Assembly (NCBI GenBank): GCA_034411135.1
Contig: DAOUMN010000016.1
Coordinates: 1 to 64,000, forward strand
Reading direction: 5' to 3'
Length of the DNA: 64,000 nt
Source: Bellilinea sp034411135
GTDB taxonomy: Bacteria; Chloroflexota; Anaerolineae; Anaerolineales; Anaerolineaceae
Shown: positions 17,171-24,690 of the stretch, in pieces
Position numbering within the stretch: position 1 is the stretch's first letter
Layout: the number at the start of each line of letters is the position of its first letter
Notes under the pieces: generated by a model
What the model was told of the DNA's origin: nothing
Databases searched by the model: none
What the model saw: the letters and a program-made list of their open reading frames with translations, nothing else
Position numbers and translations under genes: made by a program

Positions 17171-17998
17171 TTAGGTTGTCCCAAAGACGAATTGCGCCGG
17201 AACGTCCAGCCAATATCCTTGTGAACCGAGCAAGGTTTGTACCTCCTGCAAATGCTCGGCGCGCAGCGCATCGATTTGTTCCGGATTCAGGCTCGCCAGT
17301 GGAACCCCTTCCAGCCCGCTGGTAATCAGCTGCCAGCGCTGGTCCAGGCTGTCCAGATGATAGCCCAGCTGCTCGCTGCGCACATGAACATTCCGCAGTC
17401 CGGCTTGTTTCATCAGTTGGCGGCATATCTCCGTATCCTTCAGCCTGCCAATTGGCGGGCGCTGCGGTTTGATCCCGTGGCGTTCCAGGCAGGCAGCCCA
17501 TAACCGCTCCATGGGCTGAAACAAACCTTCGCCAAAACAGGAAAACCCCACCACGCCGCCCGGACGGGTGATGCGCCGCCATTCCGCCAGCGTGGCTACC
17601 ATATCGGGCATGAAAAATAGGGACGAGGCACACAAAACGACATCGAATTGCCCAGCCGCAAAGCCCAACCGGCTGGCATCCCCTACCAGGAAGTGAACGT
17701 TATCCAGTCCCAGGCGCGCCCGAGTACCCCGCGCCACAGCCAGCATCTCGGCGGACAGATCTACCCCAATCACCGTGCCAGCCGGTCCGACATGTGCCGC
17801 TGCCGCAAAGGCAGCCGTGCCGGTGCCGCTGGCAACATCCAGCACCCGCGCCCCGGTAAAGAGGCGGGCATGCTCAACGAACCGTTCAGCAGTCAGGTGC
17901 AGAAAGCGCAGCGAGTCATATTCGGTGGCAATCTGGCGAAAAACCTGCTGGTTTCGCTGGCGCAATTCCTCAAGCGTGGGCTTGGTAGGAGCGGGCAT
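17171..17998 (-). CDS. SAM-dependent methyltransferase (class I, UbiE-like)
   Basis: The protein has 275 residues. The Rossmann motif I is VLDVASGTGTAAF at about 49-61, motif post-I is IGVDLSAEML near 77-86, and FDVVLCASSLFFMPD near 118-132 is motif IV. This arrangement is that of the Methyltransf_11/UbiE group, which methylates small molecules such as quinones or lipids. The C-terminal 100 residues, with a cap-like helical part, are not diagnostic. It is alone on its strand between the exporter operon and rpsB. The substrate is unknown. Confidence 0.85.
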   Translation of the reverse strand: MPAPTKPTLEELRQRNQQVFRQIATEYDSLRFLHLTAERFVEHARLFTGARVLDVASGTGTAAFAAAAHVGPAGTVIGVDLSAEMLAVARGTRARLGLDNVHFLVGDASRLGFAAGQFDVVLCASSLFFMPDMVATLAEWRRITRPGGVVGFSCFGEGLFQPMERLWAACLERHGIKPQRPPIGRLKDTEICRQLMKQAGLRNVHVRSEQLGYHLDSLDQRWQLITSGLEGVPLASLNPEQIDALRAEHLQEVQTLLGSQGYWLDVPAQFVFGTT

Positions 17999-18053
17999 AT
18001 CAGATAAATGCTATCATAATTGGTTGCCCAATACAACATGAATAATTCATTTC

Positions 18054-18082
18054 TAGACGAATCGCGCCGGGCGTGGTATACT
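18054..18082 (+). promoter_or_regulatory. Promoter of rpsB and its 130-nt leader
   Basis: TAGACG (18054-18059) and TATACT (18077-18082) are separated by 17 nt. The start should lie near 18089, leaving about 130 nt of leader to rpsB. That leader contains GCACGC / GCGTGC arms and GCTCC / GGAGC arms able to form hairpins, as seen in ribosomal-protein leaders that allow self-repression by S2; binding is not shown. Confidence 0.65.
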
Positions 18083-18218
18083 TCGGCGGCTGTTCGTATG
18101 AAACAGTAAATCCATCATCCCGCACGCTCCTCGACCATACCTGGCGTGCTGCCCCGCGCAGTTCAGGACTGGGAAGAAAGGAGCGGAGGAATAACGCAAA
18201 AAGGAGAACAGACTCACA

Positions 18219-19097
18219 ATGGCTTCCATTATTTCCATGAAAGCCCTGTTGGAAAGCGGCGTGCACTTCGGACACCGCACCAACAAATGGAACCCGTCCA
18301 TGCGCCCGTTCATTTTTACCGAGCGCAATGGTATTCACATCATCGACCTGCAACAGACCGTCAAGGCACTCACCCAGGCGTACCAGGTGATCAGCAAAAC
18401 CGTTGCCGAAGGGGGCACCATCCTCTTTGTTGGCACCAAACGCCAGGCGCAGGAAACCATTCAAGAAGAAGCCACCCGCTGCGGTATGCCCTATGTCACC
18501 GAGCGCTGGCTGCCTGGCACGCTGACCAACTGGGTGACCATTTTCGACCGCATCCAGGAACTGGAGCGGCTCGAACGCATGCGCGACAGCGGCGACATCA
18601 ACCGCCTGACCAAGAAAGAATCGCTGATGATCGAACGCGAGATCAAGCGCCTGGAAACCCGCCTGAGCGGCATCCGCAAGATGACCCGCCCGCCGGAATT
18701 GCTGTTCATCATCGACGTAACCCGCGAAGCAACCGCGGTACACGAAGCCAATCTCAAAGAAATCCCGATCATCGCCCTGGTCGATACCAACTGCGACCCG
18801 CGCGGGGTTGATTACGTCATCCCCTCCAACGACGACGCCATCCGCGCGATCAAACTGCTGGTTGGCAAAATTGCCGACGCCGTGTTGGAAGGCAAAGCCA
18901 TGCGCAAAGACACCGGCGAGGAAATGGAAGAAGCTACTCCACTTGTCACCCCCGCCACTCGAGGCCCGCGCCGCCAAATTCTTGAGGAAGACGAACTGGC
19001 TGACAGCGAGTTACTCGGCGAAGCCACCCTGGCAAAGATGAACCCGCGCGCCAGCGTTGAGGAAGTTGAACCCGCAGAAGAGAGCGAAGAAGAGTAG
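18219..19097 (+). CDS. rpsB: 30S ribosomal protein S2
   Basis: S2 joins the small subunit between head and body. The protein has 292 residues, longer than the usual 230-250 because of an acidic C-terminal extension from about residue 232 ending in EESEEE. It has the typical start (MKALLESGVHFGHRTNKWNP in positions 7-26), FVGTKRQAQE near 70, and PIIALVDTNCDPRGVDYVIP in the core near 187-206, all conserved. A strong AAAAGGAG site precedes the ATG. The gene leads an rpsB-tsf-pyrH order, the common arrangement, but frr does not follow. Confidence 0.97.
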   Translation: MASIISMKALLESGVHFGHRTNKWNPSMRPFIFTERNGIHIIDLQQTVKALTQAYQVISKTVAEGGTILFVGTKRQAQETIQEEATRCGMPYVTERWLPGTLTNWVTIFDRIQELERLERMRDSGDINRLTKKESLMIEREIKRLETRLSGIRKMTRPPELLFIIDVTREATAVHEANLKEIPIIALVDTNCDPRGVDYVIPSNDDAIRAIKLLVGKIADAVLEGKAMRKDTGEEMEEATPLVTPATRGPRRQILEEDELADSELLGEATLAKMNPRASVEEVEPAEESEEE

Positions 19098-19141
19098 TCT
19101 TCTTTACCAATAGAATCGCATTCGACCTTTGAGGATTGAAA

Positions 19142-19753
19142 ATGACGACGATCACCACCGATATGATTAAGAAACTGCGCGAAGCCACCAGCGCTGGAAT
19201 TCTGGACTGCCGCAAAGCGCTCGAAGCATCCAACGGCGACTACGATAAAGCCGTTGATTTCCTGCGCGAAAAAGGACTGGCAACCGCTGCCAAACGCGCC
19301 AACCGGGTTGCCTCGGAAGGCGTGATTGATGTCTACTCGCACGGCAACGGGCGGGTGTGCGTCATGGTCGAAGTCAACTGTGAGACCGATTTCGTTGGGC
19401 GCAGCGAGGTTTTCCGCAATTTTGCCCACGAAATTGCCCTGCAAATCGCCGCCGCTTCACCGCAGTACATCTCCGAAGAAGACATCCCACAGGAAGTGCT
19501 CGATCACGAAGCAGCCATCGCCACCGCCAAAGCGCGCGAAGACGGCAAACCCGAAGCAATCTTGCCACGCATTGTCGAAGGATCGCTGACCAAGTTCAAA
19601 GACGAATTTGTGCTCCTGCGCCAAAAGTATATTCGCGACGAGAGCAAGACGATCAAAGACCTGCTCAACGAAACCATCGTCTCAACCGGTGAGAATATCA
19701 TCATCCGGCGCTTTACCCGCTGGGCGTTGGGAGAAACATCACAGGAAGAGTAA
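19142..19753 (+). CDS. tsf: Elongation factor Ts (short form)
   Basis: EF-Ts exchanges GDP for GTP on EF-Tu. I use ATG 19142, 6 nt after GAGGA; the open frame could use TTG 19136. The 203-residue product has the N-terminal UBA-like domain (IKKLREATSAGILDCRKAL), the key TDFVGR motif near 81-86, and a shortened core with only one C-terminal subdomain, as in Thermus and cyanobacterial short forms. It is 44 nt after rpsB. Confidence 0.95.
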   Translation: MTTITTDMIKKLREATSAGILDCRKALEASNGDYDKAVDFLREKGLATAAKRANRVASEGVIDVYSHGNGRVCVMVEVNCETDFVGRSEVFRNFAHEIALQIAAASPQYISEEDIPQEVLDHEAAIATAKAREDGKPEAILPRIVEGSLTKFKDEFVLLRQKYIRDESKTIKDLLNETIVSTGENIIIRRFTRWALGETSQEE

Positions 19754-19758
19754 TCTCG

Positions 19759-19788
19759 AAAAAAGCCAACCCGCAAGGTTGGCTTTTT
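19759..19788 (+). terminator. Rho-independent terminator after tsf
   Basis: An AAAGCCAACC / GGTTGGCTTT stem with a 4-nt CGCA-type loop is followed by five T. The T-run lies only about 10 nt before the ribosome site of pyrH, so pyrH must be expressed by read-through or from an internal promoter that I do not see. Confidence 0.75.
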
Positions 19789-19807
19789 GATCCCACAAAG
19801 GAGCGGT

Positions 19808-20524
19808 ATGGACGGACTGAAATACCATCGAATTCTACTCAAACTGGGCGGCGAAGCGCTGTCCAGTCCGCAGGGCAGCGGCATCGATCCGAAAGAAGCC
19901 CGCGACATTGCCCTGCGTGTGCGCGAAGTGCGCGAAATGGGCGTGGATGTGGCTATTGTCATCGGCGCAGGCAACCTGTGGCGGGGCAAAGCCGGGCTGG
20001 ACCTGGGCATGGATCGCGCCACAGCGGATTACATGGGCATGCTTGCCACAGTGATGAACGCACTGGCGCTGATGGATGCGCTCGAATCGTGCGGCGTGGT
20101 TACCCGTGTCCAGTCGGCAATCGAGATGCGCGCCGTCGCCGAACCGTACATCCGCCGCCGCGCCATTCGCCACCTGGAAAAAGGGCGGGTGGTTATTTTC
20201 GGCGGGGGTACCGGCAATCCCTATTTTTCCACCGATACCGCTGCCGCGCTGCGCGCCTGCGAAATCGATGCCGATGTGTTGATAAAAGCTACCAAGGTGG
20301 ATGGGGTGTACGACAGTGATCCGCATCGCAACCCCAACGCCATCAAATTCGACCACATCTCCTACATCGAAACGCTCAACCGCCGCCTGGAAGTGATGGA
20401 CAGCACCGCCATTTCGCTGTGTATGGAGAACAAACTACCCATCCTGGTGCTCAATCTGTGGGATCCAGATGCCCTGCGTCTCTCTTTGATGGGCGAAATT
20501 AAGGGCACTCTGGTCGAAGGATAA
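19808..20524 (+). CDS. pyrH: Uridylate kinase
   Basis: UMP kinase makes UDP from UMP and ATP. I choose ATG 19808, just after AAAGGAG at 19797-19803; the frame extends to 19787 within the terminator. The 238-residue length is the family norm. ILLKLGGEAL near the start is the phosphate-binding glycine loop; VDVAIVIGAGNLWRG near 42-56 and GGGTGNPYFSTDTAAALRA near 132 are amino-acid kinase signatures. Downstream a terminator stands between it and convergent dnaK. Ribosome recycling factor, the usual next gene, is absent. Confidence 0.95.
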   Translation: MDGLKYHRILLKLGGEALSSPQGSGIDPKEARDIALRVREVREMGVDVAIVIGAGNLWRGKAGLDLGMDRATADYMGMLATVMNALALMDALESCGVVTRVQSAIEMRAVAEPYIRRRAIRHLEKGRVVIFGGGTGNPYFSTDTAAALRACEIDADVLIKATKVDGVYDSDPHRNPNAIKFDHISYIETLNRRLEVMDSTAISLCMENKLPILVLNLWDPDALRLSLMGEIKGTLVEG

Positions 20525-20547
20525 CCTTCCACCCCAATAAAAATAAA

Positions 20548-20583
20548 AACAGCGCACCTGCTGACTTGCCAGGGTGCGCTGTT
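20548..20583. terminator. Bidirectional terminator between pyrH and dnaK
   Basis: Arms 20548-20558 and 20573-20583 are perfect 11-bp complements. A-rich sequence precedes and TTCTTT follows, so it can serve pyrH on the plus strand and dnaK on the minus strand (on that strand the stem is followed by GTTTTTATTTTTATT). Confidence 0.85.
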
Positions 20584-20595
20584 CTTTATCCCGAC

Positions 20596-22482
20596 TCAGG
20601 CTTCTTTGAATTCTCCTTCAACCACATCGCCTTCCGGGCTGGTGCTGCTTTCGTAGTGACCGTTGCCGCCTGCCGTATTGGGCTGCGTCGCGGTGCTTTG
20701 CAGAATACGCCCGTAGATTTGCTGCAATTGCTCGCCGAGGCTGCGCATACGCTGATCGTCTTCACCATTCATCGCCTGGCGCAGTTCAGCGATTTTGGCT
20801 TCGGCTTCCTGGCGCAGTTCCATCGCAACCTTATCGCCCTGTTCCTTCAGCGCCTTTTCAACCTGGTAAATCTGGTTGTCAGCAATGTTGCGGGCTTCGA
20901 TGATCTCGCGCCGTCGGCGGTCTTCGCTCTCATGGCGTTTACTCTCTTCCACCATCCGCTCGATTTCCGCCTTGTTCAGGTTGGTCGAAGCCGTGATTGT
21001 CACCCTTTGCTCTTTACCGGTGGCTTTGTCCCTGGCAGTCACATTGAGAATACCATTTGCGTCAATGTCAAAGGTTACTTCGATCTGCGGAATGCCGCGC
21101 GGGGCAGGTGGAATGCCGTCCAGCCGGAAACGTCCCAGTGAAATATTGTCGCTTGCCAATGTGCGCTCACCTTGCAGCACGTGAATGTCCACCGCGGTCT
21201 GATTATCCTCCGCGGTCGAGAAGATTTGTGAGCGGCGCACAGGAATGGTGGTGTTGCGTTCGATCAGTGCGGTCATCACTCCGCCCATGGTCTCCACCCC
21301 AAGCGTCAGAGGGGTGACATCCAGCAGCAACACATCCTTGACCTCACCACCCAGTACACCCGCCTGAATGGCAGCCCCCACCGCCACAACCTCATCCGGA
21401 TTGACACTCTTGTTGGGCTCTTTGCCGGTCAGCTGGCGCACCAGGTCCTGAACCATCGGCATGCGGGTGGAGCCACCCACCAACACCACTTCGTCAATCT
21501 GATCGGCTTTCAATCCGGCATCGCGCAGCGCCGTCTCGAACGGGGTGCGGCAGCGCTCCAGCAGGTCGCTGGTCATTTGTTCGAAGCGCGAGCGGGTCAG
21601 GCGCATTTGCAGATGCTTGGGACCTGCTGCATCGGCGGTGATGTAGGGTAGATTGATCTCGGTTTCCATCATGCTGGAAAGCTCGATCTTGGCTTTCTCC
21701 GCCGCCTCACGCAGCCGCTGCAACGCCTGGCGGTCCTGCTTCAGATCAATGCCATACTCTTTCTTGAACTCGTCAACAATCCAATTGACGATGCGCTGAT
21801 CCCAGTCATCGCCGCCCAAGTGGGTATCGCCGCTGGTTGACTTGACCTCGAAAACACCATCGCCAACTTCCAGAATCGATACATCAAAAGTGCCACCACC
21901 CAGATCAAAGACCAGGATTTTTTCGTTTTTCTTCTTGTCCAAACCATATGCCAGGGCTGAGGCAGTCGGCTCATTAATGATGCGCAGCACTTCCAAGCCG
22001 GCGATTTTACCGGCGTCTTTGGTCGCCTGCCGCTGACTGTCGTTGAAGTAAGCCGGCACGGTAATCACCGCCTGGGTAACCGTTTCTCCCAAATAGGCTT
22101 CGGCATCGGCTTTCAGTTTCGCCAGGATCATCGCAGAGATTTCCTGCGGGGCGTATTCACGATTCGTCAGCGGAATTTTGACCCGTGCATCGCCCGCGGG
22201 CCCGCGCACCACCTGGTACGAGACCATCTTGCGCTCTCCTTCGACTTCATCGTAACGCCGTCCCATGAAGCGTTTGATCGAGTAGATCGTGTTCTCTGGG
22301 TTAACTACTGCCTGGCGCTTGGCGGTCTGACCGACCAGCCGCTCGCCGTTTTTGGTGAAAGCGACCACCGAGGGGCACAGCCGCGATCCCTCCGCGGTGG
22401 TGATCACAACCGGGTCGCCGCCTTCCATAACTGCCACAACGCTGTTGGTTGTTCCTAAATCAATACCGATAATTTTTGCCAT
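20596..22482 (-). CDS. dnaK: Chaperone DnaK (Hsp70)
   Basis: The 628-residue Hsp70 begins IIGIDLGTTNS and carries KIAGLEVLRIINEPTASALAYG split across about 160-181, FDLGGGTFDVSI near 195-206, and LVGGSTRMP near 335. A substrate-binding domain runs from about 385 (DVTPLTLGVET) and a helical lid from about 500. The tail is EGEFKEA in place of the classic EEV-type ending. AAAGGAGA precedes the ATG. The upstream 285 bases contain no CIRCE palindrome that I could find, and grpE and dnaJ are not beside it, so this may be one of several dnaK copies. Confidence 0.97.
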   Translation of the reverse strand: MAKIIGIDLGTTNSVVAVMEGGDPVVITTAEGSRLCPSVVAFTKNGERLVGQTAKRQAVVNPENTIYSIKRFMGRRYDEVEGERKMVSYQVVRGPAGDARVKIPLTNREYAPQEISAMILAKLKADAEAYLGETVTQAVITVPAYFNDSQRQATKDAGKIAGLEVLRIINEPTASALAYGLDKKKNEKILVFDLGGGTFDVSILEVGDGVFEVKSTSGDTHLGGDDWDQRIVNWIVDEFKKEYGIDLKQDRQALQRLREAAEKAKIELSSMMETEINLPYITADAAGPKHLQMRLTRSRFEQMTSDLLERCRTPFETALRDAGLKADQIDEVVLVGGSTRMPMVQDLVRQLTGKEPNKSVNPDEVVAVGAAIQAGVLGGEVKDVLLLDVTPLTLGVETMGGVMTALIERNTTIPVRRSQIFSTAEDNQTAVDIHVLQGERTLASDNISLGRFRLDGIPPAPRGIPQIEVTFDIDANGILNVTARDKATGKEQRVTITASTNLNKAEIERMVEESKRHESEDRRRREIIEARNIADNQIYQVEKALKEQGDKVAMELRQEAEAKIAELRQAMNGEDDQRMRSLGEQLQQIYGRILQSTATQPNTAGGNGHYESSTSPEGDVVEGEFKEA

Positions 22483-22692
22483 CGGTGCTGTCTCCTTTCA
22501 TACTGATTTTTCGCGCAATCATCTGCGCAATTCATGTCTCAAAATTCACGCACCGGCGTGCCTGTGCGCTTGTTTCAAAGCATAGTCCGGTTTTGCAAAA
22601 AAAATATTAACAACGCATAGGAATTGCATTAATCCATGTGCTTGTAGAAGGATATTTTTCAGTTGAAGATAAGAAATACCACCCGGAACGGA

Positions 22693-22698
22693 TATAAT
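22693..22698 (+). promoter_or_regulatory. -10-like element upstream of the NfeD-type protease
   Basis: TATAAT at 22693-22698 lies 70 nt before ATG 22768. The nearest -35-like TTGAAG (22663-22668) is 24 nt away, too far for a normal spacer, so the call is weak. Confidence 0.35.
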
Positions 22699-22767
22699 AG
22701 AAATGGCAACCCGCATCGACTTAACGCCAACCCAATTCTGGCTCGGGCTGCCACAAGGAGGTTTTGC

Positions 22768-24099
22768 ATGATTCGCACCTTGCGATTGATCCTGGCTGGT
22801 TTAGGGTTGATCCTGCTTGCACTAAATCTAATGGTTCATCCGGCTGCCGCCCAACAAAACAACGGCACGCCGCTGGTAATGGTGCTGACTGCCAAAGGTC
22901 CGGTCACTTCTGTCATGCAAGGGTATATTTTACGCGGGCTGCAAATTGCCGCTCAAGACGGCGCCGACCTGGTCGTTCTCCAGCTCGACACACCCGGCGG
23001 TGCGATCACCATCATGAACGAAATTATCCGCGATATCCGCTCCAGCGATATCCCGGTGGTGGTGTATGTCGCCCCGCGCGGCGCAATGGCAGGCAGTGCT
23101 GGCACGTTGATCACCCTGGCAGGTCATGCCAGCGCCATGGCACCCGAAACAACCATTGGTGCAGCCAGTCCGGTCGGCATGCAGGGAGAGGATGTCGGCG
23201 AGACGATTGCCGCCAAGGAAAAAGAAATTCTGCGCGCAACCGTGCGTACGCTGGCAGCCCGCCGCCCGCCGGAGGCGATCGCCCTGGCAGAGGACACCAT
23301 CGAAACCGCCAAAGCCGCATCCGCCGAGGAAGCACTCCAAGTGGGGCTGGTTGATTTCATCGCCGCCGACCTGCCCGACCTGCTGCGCCAGCTAGACGGC
23401 TTTGAGGTGGTCGTGCTCGATGAACCACGGGTCATCTCTACCCAATTTGCCGCCACCCGCGAGATTCCGCCCACGCTGATCGAAGATGCCCTGCGCCTGC
23501 TAACGGATCCCAACATCGTCTTCCTCCTGCTCACCATTGGCGTACAGGCGATCCTAATCGAACTGTCCAACCCGGGCGGATGGGTGGCAGGCTTTATCGG
23601 TGTGGTCTGCCTGGCACTGGTCTTTTACAGTTTCGGCATCATTCCGGTTAACCTGTTCGGTTTGATCTTCATCGTGCTGGCGTTCATTTTATTTATACTC
23701 GAATTGCAGACCCCCACTACCGGGGGGCTGACCATTGCTGCCGTGGCTTCGTTCATCACCGGAGCGCTGGTGCTGTTCAACTCGGTGCGCCTGCCCGGTT
23801 TTCCTACCCTTTCCATTCCGCTGGTGATCGGCGCCAGCATCATCCTTGCGCTGACTTTTTTGGGCTTTATGGGCTTCGCCCTGCGCGCACTGCGTACACC
23901 GGTAGCAATGGGCAAGCCAGCCCTGATCGGACAGATCGGCATTGTCACCCGTGAGATCGATCCGCAGGGTATGGTTCAGGTGGCTGGCGAATTGTGGAGC
24001 GCCGAATCGCTGGATGCACAGGAACGCATTCCCGAGGGAGTGCGGGTTGAGGTAGTCGATGTCGAAGGACTGCGCGTAAAAGTGCGCCGGGTCAAATAA
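22768..24099 (+). CDS. NfeD-family membrane-bound serine protease (ClpP-like)
   Basis: I start at ATG 22768, after AAGGAGG, giving 443 residues; the frame is open 35 codons further without a signal. A signal peptide/first helix (1-30) precedes a ClpP/SppA-like domain (about 38-230) whose catalytic Ser lies in AMAGSAGTLI near 110, with a Lys expected in the EKEILRATVRTL helix. Four to five membrane helices (about 245-375) follow, then an NfeD OB-fold domain (380-443: GQIGIVTREIDPQG). Such proteases act at the membrane with a partner stomatin that is often encoded downstream; none is present here. Confidence 0.9.
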   Translation: MIRTLRLILAGLGLILLALNLMVHPAAAQQNNGTPLVMVLTAKGPVTSVMQGYILRGLQIAAQDGADLVVLQLDTPGGAITIMNEIIRDIRSSDIPVVVYVAPRGAMAGSAGTLITLAGHASAMAPETTIGAASPVGMQGEDVGETIAAKEKEILRATVRTLAARRPPEAIALAEDTIETAKAASAEEALQVGLVDFIAADLPDLLRQLDGFEVVVLDEPRVISTQFAATREIPPTLIEDALRLLTDPNIVFLLLTIGVQAILIELSNPGGWVAGFIGVVCLALVFYSFGIIPVNLFGLIFIVLAFILFILELQTPTTGGLTIAAVASFITGALVLFNSVRLPGFPTLSIPLVIGASIILALTFLGFMGFALRALRTPVAMGKPALIGQIGIVTREIDPQGMVQVAGELWSAESLDAQERIPEGVRVEVVDVEGLRVKVRRVK

Positions 24100-24102
24100 C
24101 AC

Positions 24103-24135
24103 GGATAGCCGTCAGGTTGATCCTGACGGCTATCC
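24103..24135. terminator. 14-bp perfect hairpin between convergent genes
   Basis: Arms 24103-24116 and 24122-24135 match exactly around a 5-nt loop, 4 nt after the NfeD stop and 17 nt before the end of the convergent UPF0316 gene. The T-run is poor on either strand, but position and stability favour a bidirectional terminator. Confidence 0.65.
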
Positions 24136-24151
24136 ATATTCTGTCTTTAGT

Positions 24152-24679
24152 TTACGCCCGCCAGAAACCACGCCGGATCGGGCGCACGTCCTCGGCGGTA
24201 ACGAACGCCTCGCGGTCGGCTTCCAGGATGAGCGTTTCGACCTCATCCAGTTTGCGGCGCACCACGTCCACATGCAACAGGCTGACTGTCCCAGTCATGC
24301 CACGCCCGGAGATTTCGGTCACCGCGTAGCCATTTTGGCGCAAAATTTCCGCCACAGCCGCGCCGCGCGACGGGCTGACAATCGTCAGGTGAATATGCCC
24401 AATTGCCAGGCGTTCTTCGATATACATCCCCACCACGTTGCCAGTGGCAAAACCGGCAGCATACCCAATCACGCTCAACGGGCTGGTCAGGTTGGACAGC
24501 ACTGTGCTGATGGCAATCACAAAAATCAACGACTGCATGAAGCCGAGCATCCATGCCAGCTTCTTTTTACCACGCACCACAAACAGCACTCGGATGGTGT
24601 CCAGAGACATATCGCACACCCGCAGCGCAAAGATACCCAGTGCAATTAAAAAGGCTCCCACACTGAAATCGAGCTGCAT
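24152..24679 (-). CDS. UPF0316/DUF2179 membrane protein (YebE-like)
   Basis: The 175-residue protein has three membrane helices (about 8-26, 42-60, 66-84) with RVCDMSLDTIRVLFVVRG between the first two, followed by a soluble DUF2179 domain (about 95-170) with IVSPSRGAAVAEILRQNGYAVT. This matches the UPF0316 family (Bacillus YebE), whose function is unknown; DUF2179 resembles small-ligand-binding ACT-like folds. It lies 11 nt after glucan phosphorylase in the same direction and probably is co-transcribed, which may be incidental. Confidence 0.85.
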   Translation of the reverse strand: MQLDFSVGAFLIALGIFALRVCDMSLDTIRVLFVVRGKKKLAWMLGFMQSLIFVIAISTVLSNLTSPLSVIGYAAGFATGNVVGMYIEERLAIGHIHLTIVSPSRGAAVAEILRQNGYAVTEISGRGMTGTVSLLHVDVVRRKLDEVETLILEADREAFVTAEDVRPIRRGFWRA

Positions 24680-24690
24680 AATCCACCCCT

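Noticed and set aside
18146..18811. Long open frames in other phases inside rpsB, cysK, the SipW-type locus and many other genes
   Set aside because: These are by-products of GC-rich coding sequence: they overlap clearly recognised genes, lack ribosome sites, and have odd Arg/Pro/Ser-heavy composition.
22483..22767. CIRCE or other heat-shock operator between dnaK and the NfeD-type gene
   Set aside because: No TTAGCACTC-type inverted repeat is present; only weak short palindromes are seen.
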